Positions 19,066 to 28,316 of a DNA stretch of 64,000 nt are shown one piece after another. The stretch is from Falsirhodobacter halotolerans (GTDB lineage: Bacteria > Pseudomonadota > Alphaproteobacteria > Rhodobacterales > Rhodobacteraceae): contig NZ_JALJAZ010000003.1 of NCBI RefSeq assembly GCF_022899245.1, forward strand, positions 124,001 through 188,000, given 5' to 3'. The stretch's first letter is position 1, and every line of letters starts with the position of its first letter. A model generated the notes under the pieces. That model had not been told where the DNA came from. It saw only the letters and a list, made by a program, of their open reading frames with translations, and did no database searches. Made by a program: the position numbers and the translations under genes.

Positions 19066-19469
19066 CCTTCCTTGATATCACGTCAATCGAACAGGGCGGT
19101 TCGGGTTCCAAAACCGGTCATATCCGACGGGGGCTGTCAAACGGCTCCGCCGTGTCGGCGAAGTGCGGTCAACTCACGCCACCGGGAATCTTACGCTCAG
19201 GCGCCCGAAATATAGGCGACGCGTTGCCGCTGAACGACCACGCCGGCGGGATAAGCCGATGATTATTCCAGCGCCAATGCCTCAATTCAAGGCGACCCGA
19301 AATCATCAACCCCCATGACATCGACAAGACACCAATATGCACAATTGGCAGGCAACTTCATATAATTCATATCTATATTTAAGGTATTACCGCTTACTTC
19401 ATTTATATTTGAATTGTCGTCAGCCTGTCCAAGGCGCTTCTGGATCGCCCTCATGACAGGAACAACGAC
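19066..19469. other. Gene-free, AT-rich leader of the hydantoin operon
   Basis: No coding sequence is supported in these 404 bases. From about 19260 to 19440 the base composition falls well below the surrounding GC content. A perfect TATAAT (19361-19366) with a weak GCACAA 17 bases upstream could be the operon promoter, about 100 bases before the first start codon. The segment also contains several ATTCATAT/TTCATTTATAT-like repeats that may bind the LysR regulator at the far end of the operon. Confidence 0.45.
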
Positions 19470-20321
19470 ATGACACATCGCGTCTTCATCACGGCCCTGG
19501 CGATCGGGTGTGCGGCGGGTCTTTCCCTGCCCGCCCATGCGCAGTCGGGGCTTCGCGTCGCCTTGGACGGAACCTTTGCGCCCCATGCCATGCCCAGCCT
19601 TTCGGGGGGGATCGAAGGGTTCAACGTCGATATGGCCGAACTCATCGCCGAACGCCTCGGCACGACGATCCAGATCGATGCCGCGCAATTCTCGGGCCTG
19701 ATCCCGGCCATGCAGGCGGGCACCTACGATTTCCTCGTCGCGCCGGTGACCGTCTCGGCGGAGCGGGCGGAAAACATGCTGTTCACCGAAGGGTTCATGG
19801 ACACCAACTTCTCCTTCGTCCAGATGGCCGGCACCGAAGCGGGTGACACGCTTGAGGGGTATCGGGGCCAGACGATCTCGGTCAACAAGGGCTCCGCCTA
19901 TGAGGAATACCTGAACAAGAACGCCGCCGAATACGACATCACCGTCACGGGATACGGCACGGCGACCGACGCGGTGGAGGCGGTGCTGACCGGGCGTGCC
20001 TTCGCCTCGCTGGCCGGTTCGACCGTGGCGGCCTGGGCCGTCCAGAAGAACCCGCGCCTTGAATTGGGGGCCGAGATCGGGACCGGCCTCGTCTGGGCCC
20101 TGCCCTTCCGCAAGGACGACGTGGAAAACCGCAACAAGGTGGACGCGGTGCTGGAATGCCTGAAGACCGACGGCTCTCTGGCCGCGCTGTCGGAGAAGTG
20201 GTTCGGCGTCACCCCGGCGGAAGGGTCCACGATCGTCACGCCGGTCGCGGGATACGGCACGCCGGGCTTTCCGGGATACGAGGACACCCCGCATGGGGTG
20301 ACCTGCGATTTCGCAAGCTGA
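19470..20321 (+). CDS. Polar amino-acid-type ABC transporter substrate-binding protein
   Basis: This 283-residue periplasmic protein has a Sec signal peptide ending in LPAHA. The type II binding fold follows: [13 protein letters not shown], then [20 protein letters not shown] and [20 protein letters not shown], as in glutamine/cystine binding proteins. It is the first gene of an operon with an ATPase, two permeases and three hydantoin-processing enzymes, so the ligand is probably a hydantoin, an N-carbamoyl amino acid or a related cyclic ureide. That assignment rests on context. Confidence 0.9.
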   Translation: MTHRVFITALAIGCAAGLSLPAHAQSGLRVALDGTFAPHAMPSLSGGIEGFNVDMAELIAERLGTTIQIDAAQFSGLIPAMQAGTYDFLVAPVTVSAERAENMLFTEGFMDTNFSFVQMAGTEAGDTLEGYRGQTISVNKGSAYEEYLNKNAAEYDITVTGYGTATDAVEAVLTGRAFASLAGSTVAAWAVQKNPRLELGAEIGTGLVWALPFRKDDVENRNKVDAVLECLKTDGSLAALSEKWFGVTPAEGSTIVTPVAGYGTPGFPGYEDTPHGVTCDFAS

Positions 20322-20352
20322 TCCACGCGCCCCCATAACGACGGACACCACC

Positions 20353-21096
20353 ATGAAACCGATGCTCGAAATCGTCGCGCTGGAAAAGCGCTTCGGGGAA
20401 ACTCAGGTCCTGCGCAATATCGACCTGAAGGTCGCGCCGGGCGAACTGGTGTTCATCATCGGTCCGTCGGGATCGGGCAAATCCACCATGCTGCGATGCT
20501 GCAACCGGCTGGAGGAAGCGACCTCCGGCTCGGTCATCATCGACGGGCGCAACATCATGAACGCGCCGGCCCGCGATCTGAACAGCCTGCGCCTGCAAAC
20601 CGGAATGGTGTTTCAGGGCTTCCACCTCTATCCGCACATGAGCGTTGTGCGCAACGTGATGCTGGCCCAGATCAAGGCGTTGAAGCGCGGCAAGGACGAC
20701 GCCCGCGCCCGCGCGATGGACATGCTGGACCGCGTGGGGCTCGCGCACAAGGCCGATGCGATGCCCACCGAACTGTCCGGTGGGCAGCAGCAGCGCGTGG
20801 CCATCGCCCGCGCGCTGGCCCTCGACCCCAAGGTCATGCTGTTCGACGAACCGACCTCCGCGCTCGATCCCGAACTGGTCGGCTCGGTCCTGAAGGTGAT
20901 GAAGGATCTGAAGACCCAAGGCATGACCATGCTGGTCGTCAGCCACGAAATGGGCTTCGCGCGTGAGGCGGCGGACCGCGTGGTGTTCATGGATGGCGGC
21001 GTGGTCGTCGAACAGGGTCCGCCCGAGGCGATCTTCGGCAATCCGCAGCACGAGCGCACCCGCGCCTTCCTTTCGCGTGTCGCGAGGGTGGAATGA
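20353..21096 (+). CDS. Polar amino-acid-type ABC transporter ATP-binding protein (GlnQ-like)
   Basis: This 247-residue ATPase has Walker [10 protein letters not shown] near residue 39, Q-loop [13 protein letters not shown], signature [15 protein letters not shown], Walker [13 protein letters not shown] and switch [12 protein letters not shown], the last typical of the GlnQ/HisP group. It lies 31 bases after the binding-protein gene and overlaps the next permease gene by 4 bases (ATGA). It energises uptake by the two permeases that follow. Confidence 0.95.
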   Translation: MKPMLEIVALEKRFGETQVLRNIDLKVAPGELVFIIGPSGSGKSTMLRCCNRLEEATSGSVIIDGRNIMNAPARDLNSLRLQTGMVFQGFHLYPHMSVVRNVMLAQIKALKRGKDDARARAMDMLDRVGLAHKADAMPTELSGGQQQRVAIARALALDPKVMLFDEPTSALDPELVGSVLKVMKDLKTQGMTMLVVSHEMGFAREAADRVVFMDGGVVVEQGPPEAIFGNPQHERTRAFLSRVARVE

Positions 21097-21764
21097 CCCG
21101 CTTTCTCGACACCTTCTTTGCGCCGCACGTCTTTGCCCGGTATCTGCCCGATGTCCTTCAGGCCGTGCTCACCACCCTGTGGCTCGGGATCGCCGTCGTG
21201 GTCGTGGGGATCGTGCTGGGTATGCTGCTCGCCTGCCTTCGGGCGATGCAGGTGTGGTGGATCACCCTTCCCATCGTCATCTTCGCCGACATGCTGCGGG
21301 CCTTGCCGCCTCTGATCCTGATCCTGATCTTCTACTTCGGGCTTCCGGGGATCGGCATCACCCTGTCGGGCGAGCTGGTCCTGTTTCTCGTGCTCACGGC
21401 CGTCCTCACCGCCTTTGCCGAGGAGATTTTCTGGGCCGGCCTCACGGCCCTGCCCCGCGGCCAATGGGAGGCGGGACGCGCCACGGGCCTGTCCTTCGCC
21501 CAGACCCTCATCTCCGTCGCGCTGCCGCAGGCGCTGCGCATGGGCATCCCGTCGCTGGTGAACCGGGCGCTTGCGATCACCAAGATGACGGCCCTCGGAT
21601 CGGTCATCGGGGTCAAGGAAATCCTGTCCGTGTCCTCCTCGGCGCAGGCGATGTCGGGATCGGCCACCCCGCTGACCATGGCCGCCCTCGCCTATCTCGC
21701 GATTTTCCTGCCCGCCGTGTTTCTTGCGCGCTGGCTCGAAGCCCGCTTCACCTGGAAGGTCTGA
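21093..21764 (+). CDS. Polar amino-acid-type ABC transporter permease 1
   Basis: This 223-residue permease of the HisMQ/GlnP family has about five membrane helices. [20 protein letters not shown] opens the conserved core, and the EAA loop reads [16 protein letters not shown]. The start is coupled to the ATPase stop (ATGA). It forms a heterodimer with the following permease. Confidence 0.93.
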   Translation: MTRFLDTFFAPHVFARYLPDVLQAVLTTLWLGIAVVVVGIVLGMLLACLRAMQVWWITLPIVIFADMLRALPPLILILIFYFGLPGIGITLSGELVLFLVLTAVLTAFAEEIFWAGLTALPRGQWEAGRATGLSFAQTLISVALPQALRMGIPSLVNRALAITKMTALGSVIGVKEILSVSSSAQAMSGSATPLTMAALAYLAIFLPAVFLARWLEARFTWKV

Positions 21765-21767
21765 GCC

Positions 21768-22424
21768 ATGATGGAGATGTTTTTCAACCTCGACATCATG
21801 CGCCAGTCGCTGCCCCTGCTGATGTCGGGCCTGTGGATGACGCTGAAACTCTGCGTCGTGGTGATCGGCTTGGGTCTGATCGGCGGGCTGTTCCTGTCGC
21901 TCGCCTCCACCTCGCCGCGCCGATGGCTTCGCTGGCCCGCACAGGCGGTGATCGACGTGATGCGCGCCCTGCCGCCGTTGGTGCTGCTGATCTTCGTCTA
22001 TTCCGGGCTTCCCTTTGCCGGGATCGACATGGCCCCCTTTGTCGCCGTGGCCGTGGCCTTCCTGCTGAACAACTCCGCCTATTACGCCGAGGTGTATCGC
22101 GCAGGCCTGCAATCCATCCCCAAGGGCCAGTGGGAGGCGGCACGCGCCACAGGCCTCTCCGTTCCCCAGACGCTGACGCAGGTCATCCTGCCCCAAGCGG
22201 TGCGCAACGTGCTGCCCGACCTGTTGTCGAACACGGTGGAGGTGGTGAAACTGACATCCCTCGCCTCCGTCGTGTCGCTGGCCGAGCTTCTGTATCAGGC
22301 CAACATGGCCCGGTCCGTCACCTACAACTCCTCTCCGCTGGTGCTGGCGGCGGCGATCTACCTGATCCTTCTGTGGCCATGTGTTCGTCTTGTCAGCCGT
22401 TTCCAGCGCAAACTTTCCATCTAA
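21768..22424 (+). CDS. Polar amino-acid-type ABC transporter permease 2
   Basis: This 218-residue HisMQ/GlnP-family permease starts 3 bases after permease 1. It has the LMSGLWMTLKLCVVVIGLGL entry helix, RALPPLVLLIFVYSGLP and the EAA loop GQWEAARATGLSVPQT. The two permeases share the same layout and about the same length, so they probably arose by duplication. It is followed 10 bases later by the carbamoylase gene. Confidence 0.93.
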   Translation: MMEMFFNLDIMRQSLPLLMSGLWMTLKLCVVVIGLGLIGGLFLSLASTSPRRWLRWPAQAVIDVMRALPPLVLLIFVYSGLPFAGIDMAPFVAVAVAFLLNNSAYYAEVYRAGLQSIPKGQWEAARATGLSVPQTLTQVILPQAVRNVLPDLLSNTVEVVKLTSLASVVSLAELLYQANMARSVTYNSSPLVLAAAIYLILLWPCVRLVSRFQRKLSI

Positions 22425-22434
22425 GGACCTCATT

Positions 22435-23358
22435 ATGAACATGATCGTTGGCGGCGCGCAGATCGGCGGCATCCAGAAGGACGAACCCCGCGACGCCGTG
22501 GTGGCCCGCATGATGGCGCTGATGGAACAGGCGCATGAAAAGGGCGTGGAGTTCCTCGTCTTCCCTGAGATGACGCTGACCACCTTCTTTCCCCGCTTCT
22601 ATGTCGAGGATCGGGCCGAGTTCGACCACTGGTTCGAGACCCAGATGCCCAACGCCGCCACGCAACCCCTGTTCGACATGGCCAAGCGCTTCGGCATGGG
22701 CTTCACCTTCGGCTATTGCGAACTGACGCCCGAGGGGCAGCATTTCAACACCTCCATCATCGTCTCGCCCGAGGGGGAGATCGTATCGACCTATCGCAAG
22801 ACCCACCTGCCGGGCCACGCGGAATACGAGGCGGAACGCACGCATCAGCATCTGGAAAAACGCTATTTCCTGCCGGGGGATACGGGGTTCAATGTGGTGC
22901 GCAACCAGGGCGCGATCATGGGCATGGCGATCTGCAACGACCGCCGCTGGCCCGAAACCTGGCGCAGCCTTGGCCTGCAGGGGGTCGAACTGGTCACCAT
23001 CGGCTACAACACCCCCAGCCAGAACAACCTGTCGGCCGAGGAGGGGATCGAGCGGCGCGTCTATCACCACGAACTGTCGGTCTGCGCGGGGGCGTATCAG
23101 AATTCGACCTATGCCGTGGCGGTGGCGAAATGCGGGATGGAGGACGGCAACCACATGTTTGCAGGGTCGATCATCGTCGATCCCGACGGCTTCGTGATAG
23201 CCCGCGCGGAAGGCGAAGGGGATGAGTTGATCGTGGCCGAGTGCGATTTCGCCAAATGCGCTTTCGGCAAATCCACGGTCTTCAATTTCGCCGCGCATCG
23301 CCGTATCGAACATTATGGCCGGATCACCGAACAAACCGGCGTCAGGATCGAGGTCTGA
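22435..23358 (+). CDS. N-carbamoyl-D-amino-acid hydrolase (nitrilase superfamily)
   Basis: This 307-residue enzyme removes the carbamoyl group from N-carbamoyl-D-amino acids, giving D-amino acid, CO2 and ammonia. The nitrilase triad is complete: E45 (VFPEMTLTTFFPR), K122 (YRKTHLPGHAEYEA) and C167 (AICNDRRWPETWR). HQHLEKRYFLPGD and FAAHRRIEHYG are specific to D-carbamoylases. AAGGA lies 7 bases before the ATG at 22435, which excludes the upstream open frame. It is followed one base later by the hydantoinase gene. Confidence 0.95.
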   Translation: MNMIVGGAQIGGIQKDEPRDAVVARMMALMEQAHEKGVEFLVFPEMTLTTFFPRFYVEDRAEFDHWFETQMPNAATQPLFDMAKRFGMGFTFGYCELTPEGQHFNTSIIVSPEGEIVSTYRKTHLPGHAEYEAERTHQHLEKRYFLPGDTGFNVVRNQGAIMGMAICNDRRWPETWRSLGLQGVELVTIGYNTPSQNNLSAEEGIERRVYHHELSVCAGAYQNSTYAVAVAKCGMEDGNHMFAGSIIVDPDGFVIARAEGEGDELIVAECDFAKCAFGKSTVFNFAAHRRIEHYGRITEQTGVRIEV

Positions 23359-23359
23359 A

Positions 23360-24814
23360 ATGTTCGACACCGTCATCCATTCCGGCACCGTCGTCACCGC
23401 GACCGACAGCTTTCGCGGCGATATCGGCATCAAGGACGGGCGCATCGCCGCCGTGGCCGAATCCCTGAGCGGCGGGGAACGCCGGATCGACGCGGGCGGG
23501 CGGCTGGTCCTGCCCGGCGGGATCGAGGCACATGCCCATATCGCGCAGGAAAGCTCCTCCGGGGTGATGACGGCGGACGACTATTATTCAGGATCGGTGT
23601 CCGCGGCGTTCGGCGGGAATTCGTCCTTCATCCCCTTTGCGGGCCAGCATCGCGGGCAGTCGGTCGATGACGTGCTGGCGACCTATGACGAACGGGCGAA
23701 ACGCTCGGTCATCGACTATTCCTATCATCTCATCATCTCCGACCCGACGGAGAAGGTGCTGACCGACGAACTGCCCCGCGCGTTCAAGCGGGGGATCACC
23801 AGCTTCAAGGTCTTCATGACCTATGATCTGATGAACCTGGGCGATGGCGGGATGCTGGACATCCTGACGGTCGCCAAGCAACATGGCGCGATCACCATGG
23901 TCCATGCCGAAAACAACGACATGGTGAAATGGATGAACCGCCGTCTGGCCGCCCAAGGCCTGACCGCGCCGAAATACCACGCCATCAGCCGCCCCGAAAT
24001 GGCCGAGGAGGAGGCGATCAACCGCGCCGTTTCCCTCGCCAAGCTGGTCGATGCGCCGCTGTTCATCGTCCATGTCTCCACCGCCGGCGGCGCGGCCATC
24101 GTGCAGCGCGAGAAGCTGGCGGGGACCAAACTCTTCGCCGAAACCTGCCCGCAATATCTGGCGCTGACCCGCGACGATCTGGACCGCCCCGGCATGGAGG
24201 GCGCGAAGTTCATGTGCTCGCCCCCGGTGCGCGATGCGGCCACGCAGGATGCGCTGTGGCGGCATATCCAGTCGGGCACGTTCGAAAGTGTCAGCTCCGA
24301 CCACGCCCCCTATCGCTTCGACGCAACGGGCAAATTCACCGCCGGCATGGACGCGCCCTATCCCAAGATCGCGAACGGGATGCCGGGCATCGCGGCGCGG
24401 CTGCCCTATCTTTTCTCCGAAGGCGTCGTGAAGGGACGGATCACCTTGCAGCAATTCGTGGCCCTGTCCGCGACCAATGCGGCCAAAACCTTCGGGATGA
24501 CCCGCAAGGGGTCCATCGCCCCGGGCATGGACGCCGACATCGCGATCTGGAACCCGGAGGTGACACGCAGGGTCACGCTGGCCGATCAGCACGACAACAT
24601 GGACTTCACGCCGTTTGAAGGCATGTCCCTGACCGGCGTGCCAGAGGTCGTGCTGAACCGCGGGCAGACCATCGTGGAGCACGGCACGTTGCGGGCGAGT
24701 GAAGGGCAAGGACGGTTCGTCCCGCGCGCGACGGTCGATCTGACCGGCAAGGCGGGATATCTGGCCAAGGAACTGGACCCATCGCAGAATTTCGGCGCAA
24801 GGATCGCCCCATGA
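23360..24814 (+). CDS. Hydantoinase/dihydropyrimidinase (cyclic amidohydrolase)
   Basis: This 484-residue zinc enzyme opens 5-substituted hydantoins or dihydropyrimidines to N-carbamoyl amino acids. The binuclear site is complete: H58 and H60 (IEAHAHI), carboxylated K150 (TSFKVFMTYD), H182 (MVHAEN), H238 (IVHVST) and D314 (SSDHAPY). The segment after the first His pair (GGNSSFIPFAGQHRG) differs from the common GGTTMIIDF form, so substrate preference may differ from the standard enzymes. GAGG lies 6 bases before the ATG, and the carbamoylase stop is one base away. Confidence 0.94.
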   Translation: MFDTVIHSGTVVTATDSFRGDIGIKDGRIAAVAESLSGGERRIDAGGRLVLPGGIEAHAHIAQESSSGVMTADDYYSGSVSAAFGGNSSFIPFAGQHRGQSVDDVLATYDERAKRSVIDYSYHLIISDPTEKVLTDELPRAFKRGITSFKVFMTYDLMNLGDGGMLDILTVAKQHGAITMVHAENNDMVKWMNRRLAAQGLTAPKYHAISRPEMAEEEAINRAVSLAKLVDAPLFIVHVSTAGGAAIVQREKLAGTKLFAETCPQYLALTRDDLDRPGMEGAKFMCSPPVRDAATQDALWRHIQSGTFESVSSDHAPYRFDATGKFTAGMDAPYPKIANGMPGIAARLPYLFSEGVVKGRITLQQFVALSATNAAKTFGMTRKGSIAPGMDADIAIWNPEVTRRVTLADQHDNMDFTPFEGMSLTGVPEVVLNRGQTIVEHGTLRASEGQGRFVPRATVDLTGKAGYLAKELDPSQNFGARIAP

Positions 24815-25467
24815 CCCCACAAGGCCCGATCCTAGTCATCAACCCCAACTCCTCCACCGGCGTCACGCAGGGTCTTGTGGCGGCGCTCGCGCCCTACGCC
24901 CTGCCCGGCGGACCGGCCTTCGAATGCATCGACATTCCCACCAGCCCCGCCACCATCGCCACGTCCGAGGATGTGGCACGGTCGGGCCTCGCCTTGGCGG
25001 AGATCGCCCGCGGTCGGCCCGACGCATCCGCCTTCATCATCGCCTGCTTCTCCGATCCGGGGCTGGAGCTTCTTCGCAGCCTCGTTCCGCAACCGGTTCT
25101 TGGGATCCAAGAGGCCGGGATTCTGACCGCGATGGCCCGCGCGGACCGCTTCGGGATCATCGCATTGTCGGAACGTTCGGTCGCCCGGCACCTGCTGCGG
25201 ATCCGGCAGATGGGCGTCCTGGACCGGATGGCGGGCGAGGTCGGGCTGTCCGGTGTCTCCGCCCTGGACGCCGGGACGTGCGATAAGGTTCTGACCGAAA
25301 CGCTGGAGGCCGGGCGCGGCCTTGTCCGGCAGGGCGCGGGCGCCATCGTGCTGGGATGCGCCGGATTCGCACCCCGCCGTCGCCGGATCGAGGCGGAGTT
25401 GGGCGTGCCCGTCATCGATCCCGTGCAGGCCGCCGCCGTCATCGCCCTTGGCGCCGTGATCGCATGA
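24811..25467 (+). CDS. Hydantoin racemase / Asp-Glu racemase family
   Basis: This 218-residue enzyme of the Asp/Glu/hydantoin racemase family carries the two catalytic cysteines, C79 (IIACFSDPGL) and C183 (VLGCAGFAP), and the start ILVINPNSSTGVT. It would racemise hydantoins so that both enantiomers enter the D-specific route. Its start overlaps the hydantoinase stop by 4 bases (ATGA), and its end overlaps the LysR start. Together with the two preceding enzymes it makes a full cascade. Confidence 0.93.
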   Translation: MTPQGPILVINPNSSTGVTQGLVAALAPYALPGGPAFECIDIPTSPATIATSEDVARSGLALAEIARGRPDASAFIIACFSDPGLELLRSLVPQPVLGIQEAGILTAMARADRFGIIALSERSVARHLLRIRQMGVLDRMAGEVGLSGVSALDAGTCDKVLTETLEAGRGLVRQGAGAIVLGCAGFAPRRRRIEAELGVPVIDPVQAAAVIALGAVIA

Positions 25468-26408
25468 GATCGGGGCGGCACACCGGGCTGCCCGACATGT
25501 CGTTGCGGATGCTGGAAATCTTCGCGACCATGATCCGCTGCGAAACGACGGTGGAGACGGCAGACGTCCTGCGCATCTCCCAGCCCGCGGTTTCCGCCGC
25601 CCTGCGCCAGTTGGAGGGGCAGTTGGGCCTTCGCCTGTTCGAGCGGTCGGGCCGACGCCTCATCCCCACGGCCGAGGCGCGGGAGCTTTATCAGGAGATC
25701 CGGCCGATCTTCGGCCTGATGCGCGGGATTTCCGCGCGGGCGCATGACATGAAGATGGGCCTTGCCGGTCGGCTGCGCATCGTCTCCACCCCGCCGCTTG
25801 GCCATTCGGTCGCCCCCGACGCGTTGGAACGGCTGGTGCGCGAGGGGCCGCAGATCTCCGTGGCCTTCGACGTGCGACGGCTGGAGGAGGTGGTGGATGC
25901 CGTCCAGACGGGCACGGCCGATATCGGCCTTGCCCTGACCCAGGGGCGGTTCGACACGGTGAACCTCGACGTTCTGCATCGCGCGCATATGGTGGCGCTG
26001 GTGGCCAAGGACGATCCGCTGGCCCAGCACCCCCATGTCACACCAGCCGACATTGCCGATCGCCCCATGATCGGCCTTGATGCCGAATCCCAACTTGGCC
26101 AACTGGTGCGGGGGGCGTTCGCCCAGACCGGAACGCCTTATACCCCAAGGGTGGAGGTCCGCTATTGCGAGACGGCCACGGTTCTTGCGGCAAAGCGGAT
26201 GGGCGTGACGGTGGTCGACCCCTACTCCGCCCATATCCGCGACGGGGGGCTGATCGAACGCCCGTTCCTTCCGTCCTGCGAGGTGCGGGCCGTTCTGCTG
26301 ACCCGCCGCGGGGTGCCGCATACCGGCCTGATGCACCGCTTCATCGCCCTTTTGCGCACCTGCCTATCCGAACTTGCCCTGACATCCGCCCCGGCATCAC
26401 GGCCCTGA
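25464..26408 (+). CDS. LysR-family transcriptional regulator of the hydantoin operon
   Basis: This 314-residue LysR regulator has its N-terminal winged helix in LRMLEIFATMIRCETTVETA, continuing VLRISQPAVSAALRQLEGQL. The substrate-binding domain follows from about residue 105. The ATG at 25464 overlaps the racemase stop (ATGA) and suggests cotranscription; the ATG at 25497 (MSLRMLEIF) fits the usual family start and is a fair alternative. Being last in the operon, it would be autoinduced together with it. The effector is probably a hydantoin or its carbamoyl product. Confidence 0.9.
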   Translation: MRSGRHTGLPDMSLRMLEIFATMIRCETTVETADVLRISQPAVSAALRQLEGQLGLRLFERSGRRLIPTAEARELYQEIRPIFGLMRGISARAHDMKMGLAGRLRIVSTPPLGHSVAPDALERLVREGPQISVAFDVRRLEEVVDAVQTGTADIGLALTQGRFDTVNLDVLHRAHMVALVAKDDPLAQHPHVTPADIADRPMIGLDAESQLGQLVRGAFAQTGTPYTPRVEVRYCETATVLAAKRMGVTVVDPYSAHIRDGGLIERPFLPSCEVRAVLLTRRGVPHTGLMHRFIALLRTCLSELALTSAPASRP

Positions 26409-26461
26409 CGGCCGCCCGAGGCAACGGTTCCCAGGTGTCAGGCCGAGATGGCCGCCGTCGG

Positions 26462-27649
26462 TCACACCCCCTCCAACGCGATGGCGATGCCCTGCCCCAC
26501 ACCGATGCACATGGCCGACAGCGACGTCTGCCCAGATGTCAGCTCCAGCGCCGCCGTGCCGGTGATGCGCGCGCCCGACATGCCCAAGGGATGACCAAGC
26601 GCGATGGCCCCACCGTTCGGATTGACGCGCGGGTCGTCGTCGGCGATCCCCAGATCGCGCAGCGTCGCAAGGCCTTGGGCCGCAAAAGCCTCGTTCAACT
26701 CGATCACTGCCAGATCGGCGGGCGTCAGACCCAGACGCGCCAACAGCTTTTGCGACGCGGGCGCGGGCCCGATCCCCATGATGCGCGGCGGCACACCGGC
26801 GGTCGCCCCGCCCAGAACGCGGGCGATGGGGGTCAGGCCGTGCCGGGCGGCCGCCTCGGTACTGGCAAGGATCAGCGCCGCTGCGCCGTCATTCACACCG
26901 CTGGCATTGCCCGCCGTGACCGACCCGCCGGCAAACAGCGGACGCAAGCTGGCCAAAGCTTCCGCTGTGGTGGCGCGGGGATGTTCGTCCCGGTCCACGA
27001 CCAGCGGGTCGCCCTTGCGCTGCGGGATCGTGACCGGCGTGATCTCGCGGGCCAACCGATCGCGCGCGGCGGCGGCCTTCGTCTGGCTGGCCAGCGCCAT
27101 CGCGTCCTGCGCCTCGCGGCTGATGCCGAAATCGTCGGCCACGTTCTGGCCCGTCTGCGGCATGGAGTCCACGCCATGGGCGGCGGCCATCGCGGGGTTC
27201 ACGAACCGCCAGCCGATGGTGGTGTCGTGGATCTCGGCGGTGCGGGAAAAGGCGGTTTCCGCCTTCGGCATCACGAAAGGTGCGCGCGACATGCTTTCCA
27301 CCCCGCCCGCGATCATCAGATCGGCCTCGCCCGCCGCGATGGCACGGGCGGCGGTCAGGACCGCGTCCATTCCCGATCCGCACAGCCGGTTGATCGTGGT
27401 GCCCGTCACGCCGACCGGCAATCCGGCCAGAAGCAGGGACATGCGCGCGACGTTGCGGTTGTCCTCTCCCGCCTGATTGGCGCAGCCGAAGATCACGTCG
27501 TCCACCGCCTCCCAATCGACGCCCGTGTTCCGCGCCATCAGCGCGCGCAGCGGCACCGCCCCCAGATCGTCGGCCCGGACCGACGACAGCGCCCCCGTGA
27601 ACCGACCGATGGGGGTGCGGATGTAATCGCAGATATAGACCTCGGTCAT
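26462..27649 (-). CDS. pcaF: Beta-ketoadipyl-CoA thiolase
   Basis: This 395-residue thiolase cleaves beta-ketoadipyl-CoA to succinyl-CoA and acetyl-CoA, the last step of the beta-ketoadipate pathway. The acyl-accepting cysteine is C90 (TTINRLCGSGMDA). GGAIALGHPLGMSGAR and AMCIGVGQG hold the other catalytic His and Cys. CANQAGEDNRNVARMSLLLA and RAPFVMPKAETAFSR mark the PcaF subgroup over acetoacetyl-CoA thiolases. It ends the pcaI-pcaJ-pcaF operon, one base after pcaJ. Confidence 0.95.
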   Translation of the reverse strand: MTEVYICDYIRTPIGRFTGALSSVRADDLGAVPLRALMARNTGVDWEAVDDVIFGCANQAGEDNRNVARMSLLLAGLPVGVTGTTINRLCGSGMDAVLTAARAIAAGEADLMIAGGVESMSRAPFVMPKAETAFSRTAEIHDTTIGWRFVNPAMAAAHGVDSMPQTGQNVADDFGISREAQDAMALASQTKAAAARDRLAREITPVTIPQRKGDPLVVDRDEHPRATTAEALASLRPLFAGGSVTAGNASGVNDGAAALILASTEAAARHGLTPIARVLGGATAGVPPRIMGIGPAPASQKLLARLGLTPADLAVIELNEAFAAQGLATLRDLGIADDDPRVNPNGGAIALGHPLGMSGARITGTAALELTSGQTSLSAMCIGVGQGIAIALEGV

Positions 27650-27650
27650 C

Positions 27651-28316
27651 TCAAAGCTCCGGCACGGTCAAATCGGCCACGTCGCCCTCGATATGCAGGG
27701 GCGCACCGGTCAGGGATTGCAGATCGTCAAGGGACATGCCTGCCAGCTTTTCGCGCAGGATGAACCGCCCGCCCGCGATGTCGATCACGGCAAGGCTTGT
27801 GTAAAGGCGTGTGACAGACCCCGCCCCGGTCAGGGGGAAGGTGCAGGCCTCCACCAGCTTGGGGCCGCCGTCCTTGGTCACATGGTCGGTGATGACGCAG
27901 ACCTGTTTCGCGCCATGCACCAGGTCCATCGCCCCGCCCACCGCCGGAACGCCCTTCGACCCCACGCGCCAATTCGCAAGATCGCCGTTCTGCGCCACTT
28001 GATAGGCGCCCAGGATCGCCACATCCAGATGTCCGCCCCGCACCATCGCAAAGCTGTCGGCGTGGTGAAAGAACGACGCCCCCGGCTTCAGCGTGACCGC
28101 ACGCTTGCCCGCGTTGATGAGATCCCAATCCTCCTGCCCCTCGGGCGGGGCCTCTCCGAAATTCAGAAGACCGTTTTCCGTGTGGTAGATGACGGTGCGC
28201 CCCGCCACCTGATACCGCGCGACCATTTCCGGCGCGCCGATGCCAAGGTTCACATAGGACCCGTCGGCAATGTCCTGCGCCGCGCGCCACGCCATCTGTG
28301 CATTGTTCAGCCGCAT
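27651..28316 (-). CDS. pcaJ: 3-oxoadipate CoA-transferase subunit B
   Basis: This 221-residue beta subunit transfers CoA from succinyl-CoA to 3-oxoadipate. The catalytic glutamate lies in YHTENGLLNFG near residue 47. DGSYVNLGIGAPEMVARY and MDLVHGAKQVCVITDH are conserved family blocks. The start shares a base with the pcaI stop (TGATG), giving tight coupling of the two subunits. It forms an alpha2-beta2 complex with PcaI. Confidence 0.94.
   Translation of the reverse strand: MRLNNAQMAWRAAQDIADGSYVNLGIGAPEMVARYQVAGRTVIYHTENGLLNFGEAPPEGQEDWDLINAGKRAVTLKPGASFFHHADSFAMVRGGHLDVAILGAYQVAQNGDLANWRVGSKGVPAVGGAMDLVHGAKQVCVITDHVTKDGGPKLVEACTFPLTGAGSVTRLYTSLAVIDIAGGRFILREKLAGMSLDDLQSLTGAPLHIEGDVADLTVPEL

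Noticed and set aside
26409-26461. A terminator between the convergent LysR and pcaF genes (GACGGCCGCC and GGCCGCCGTC)
   Set aside because: The arms do not pair perfectly, the loop is long and there is no T-tract on either strand.
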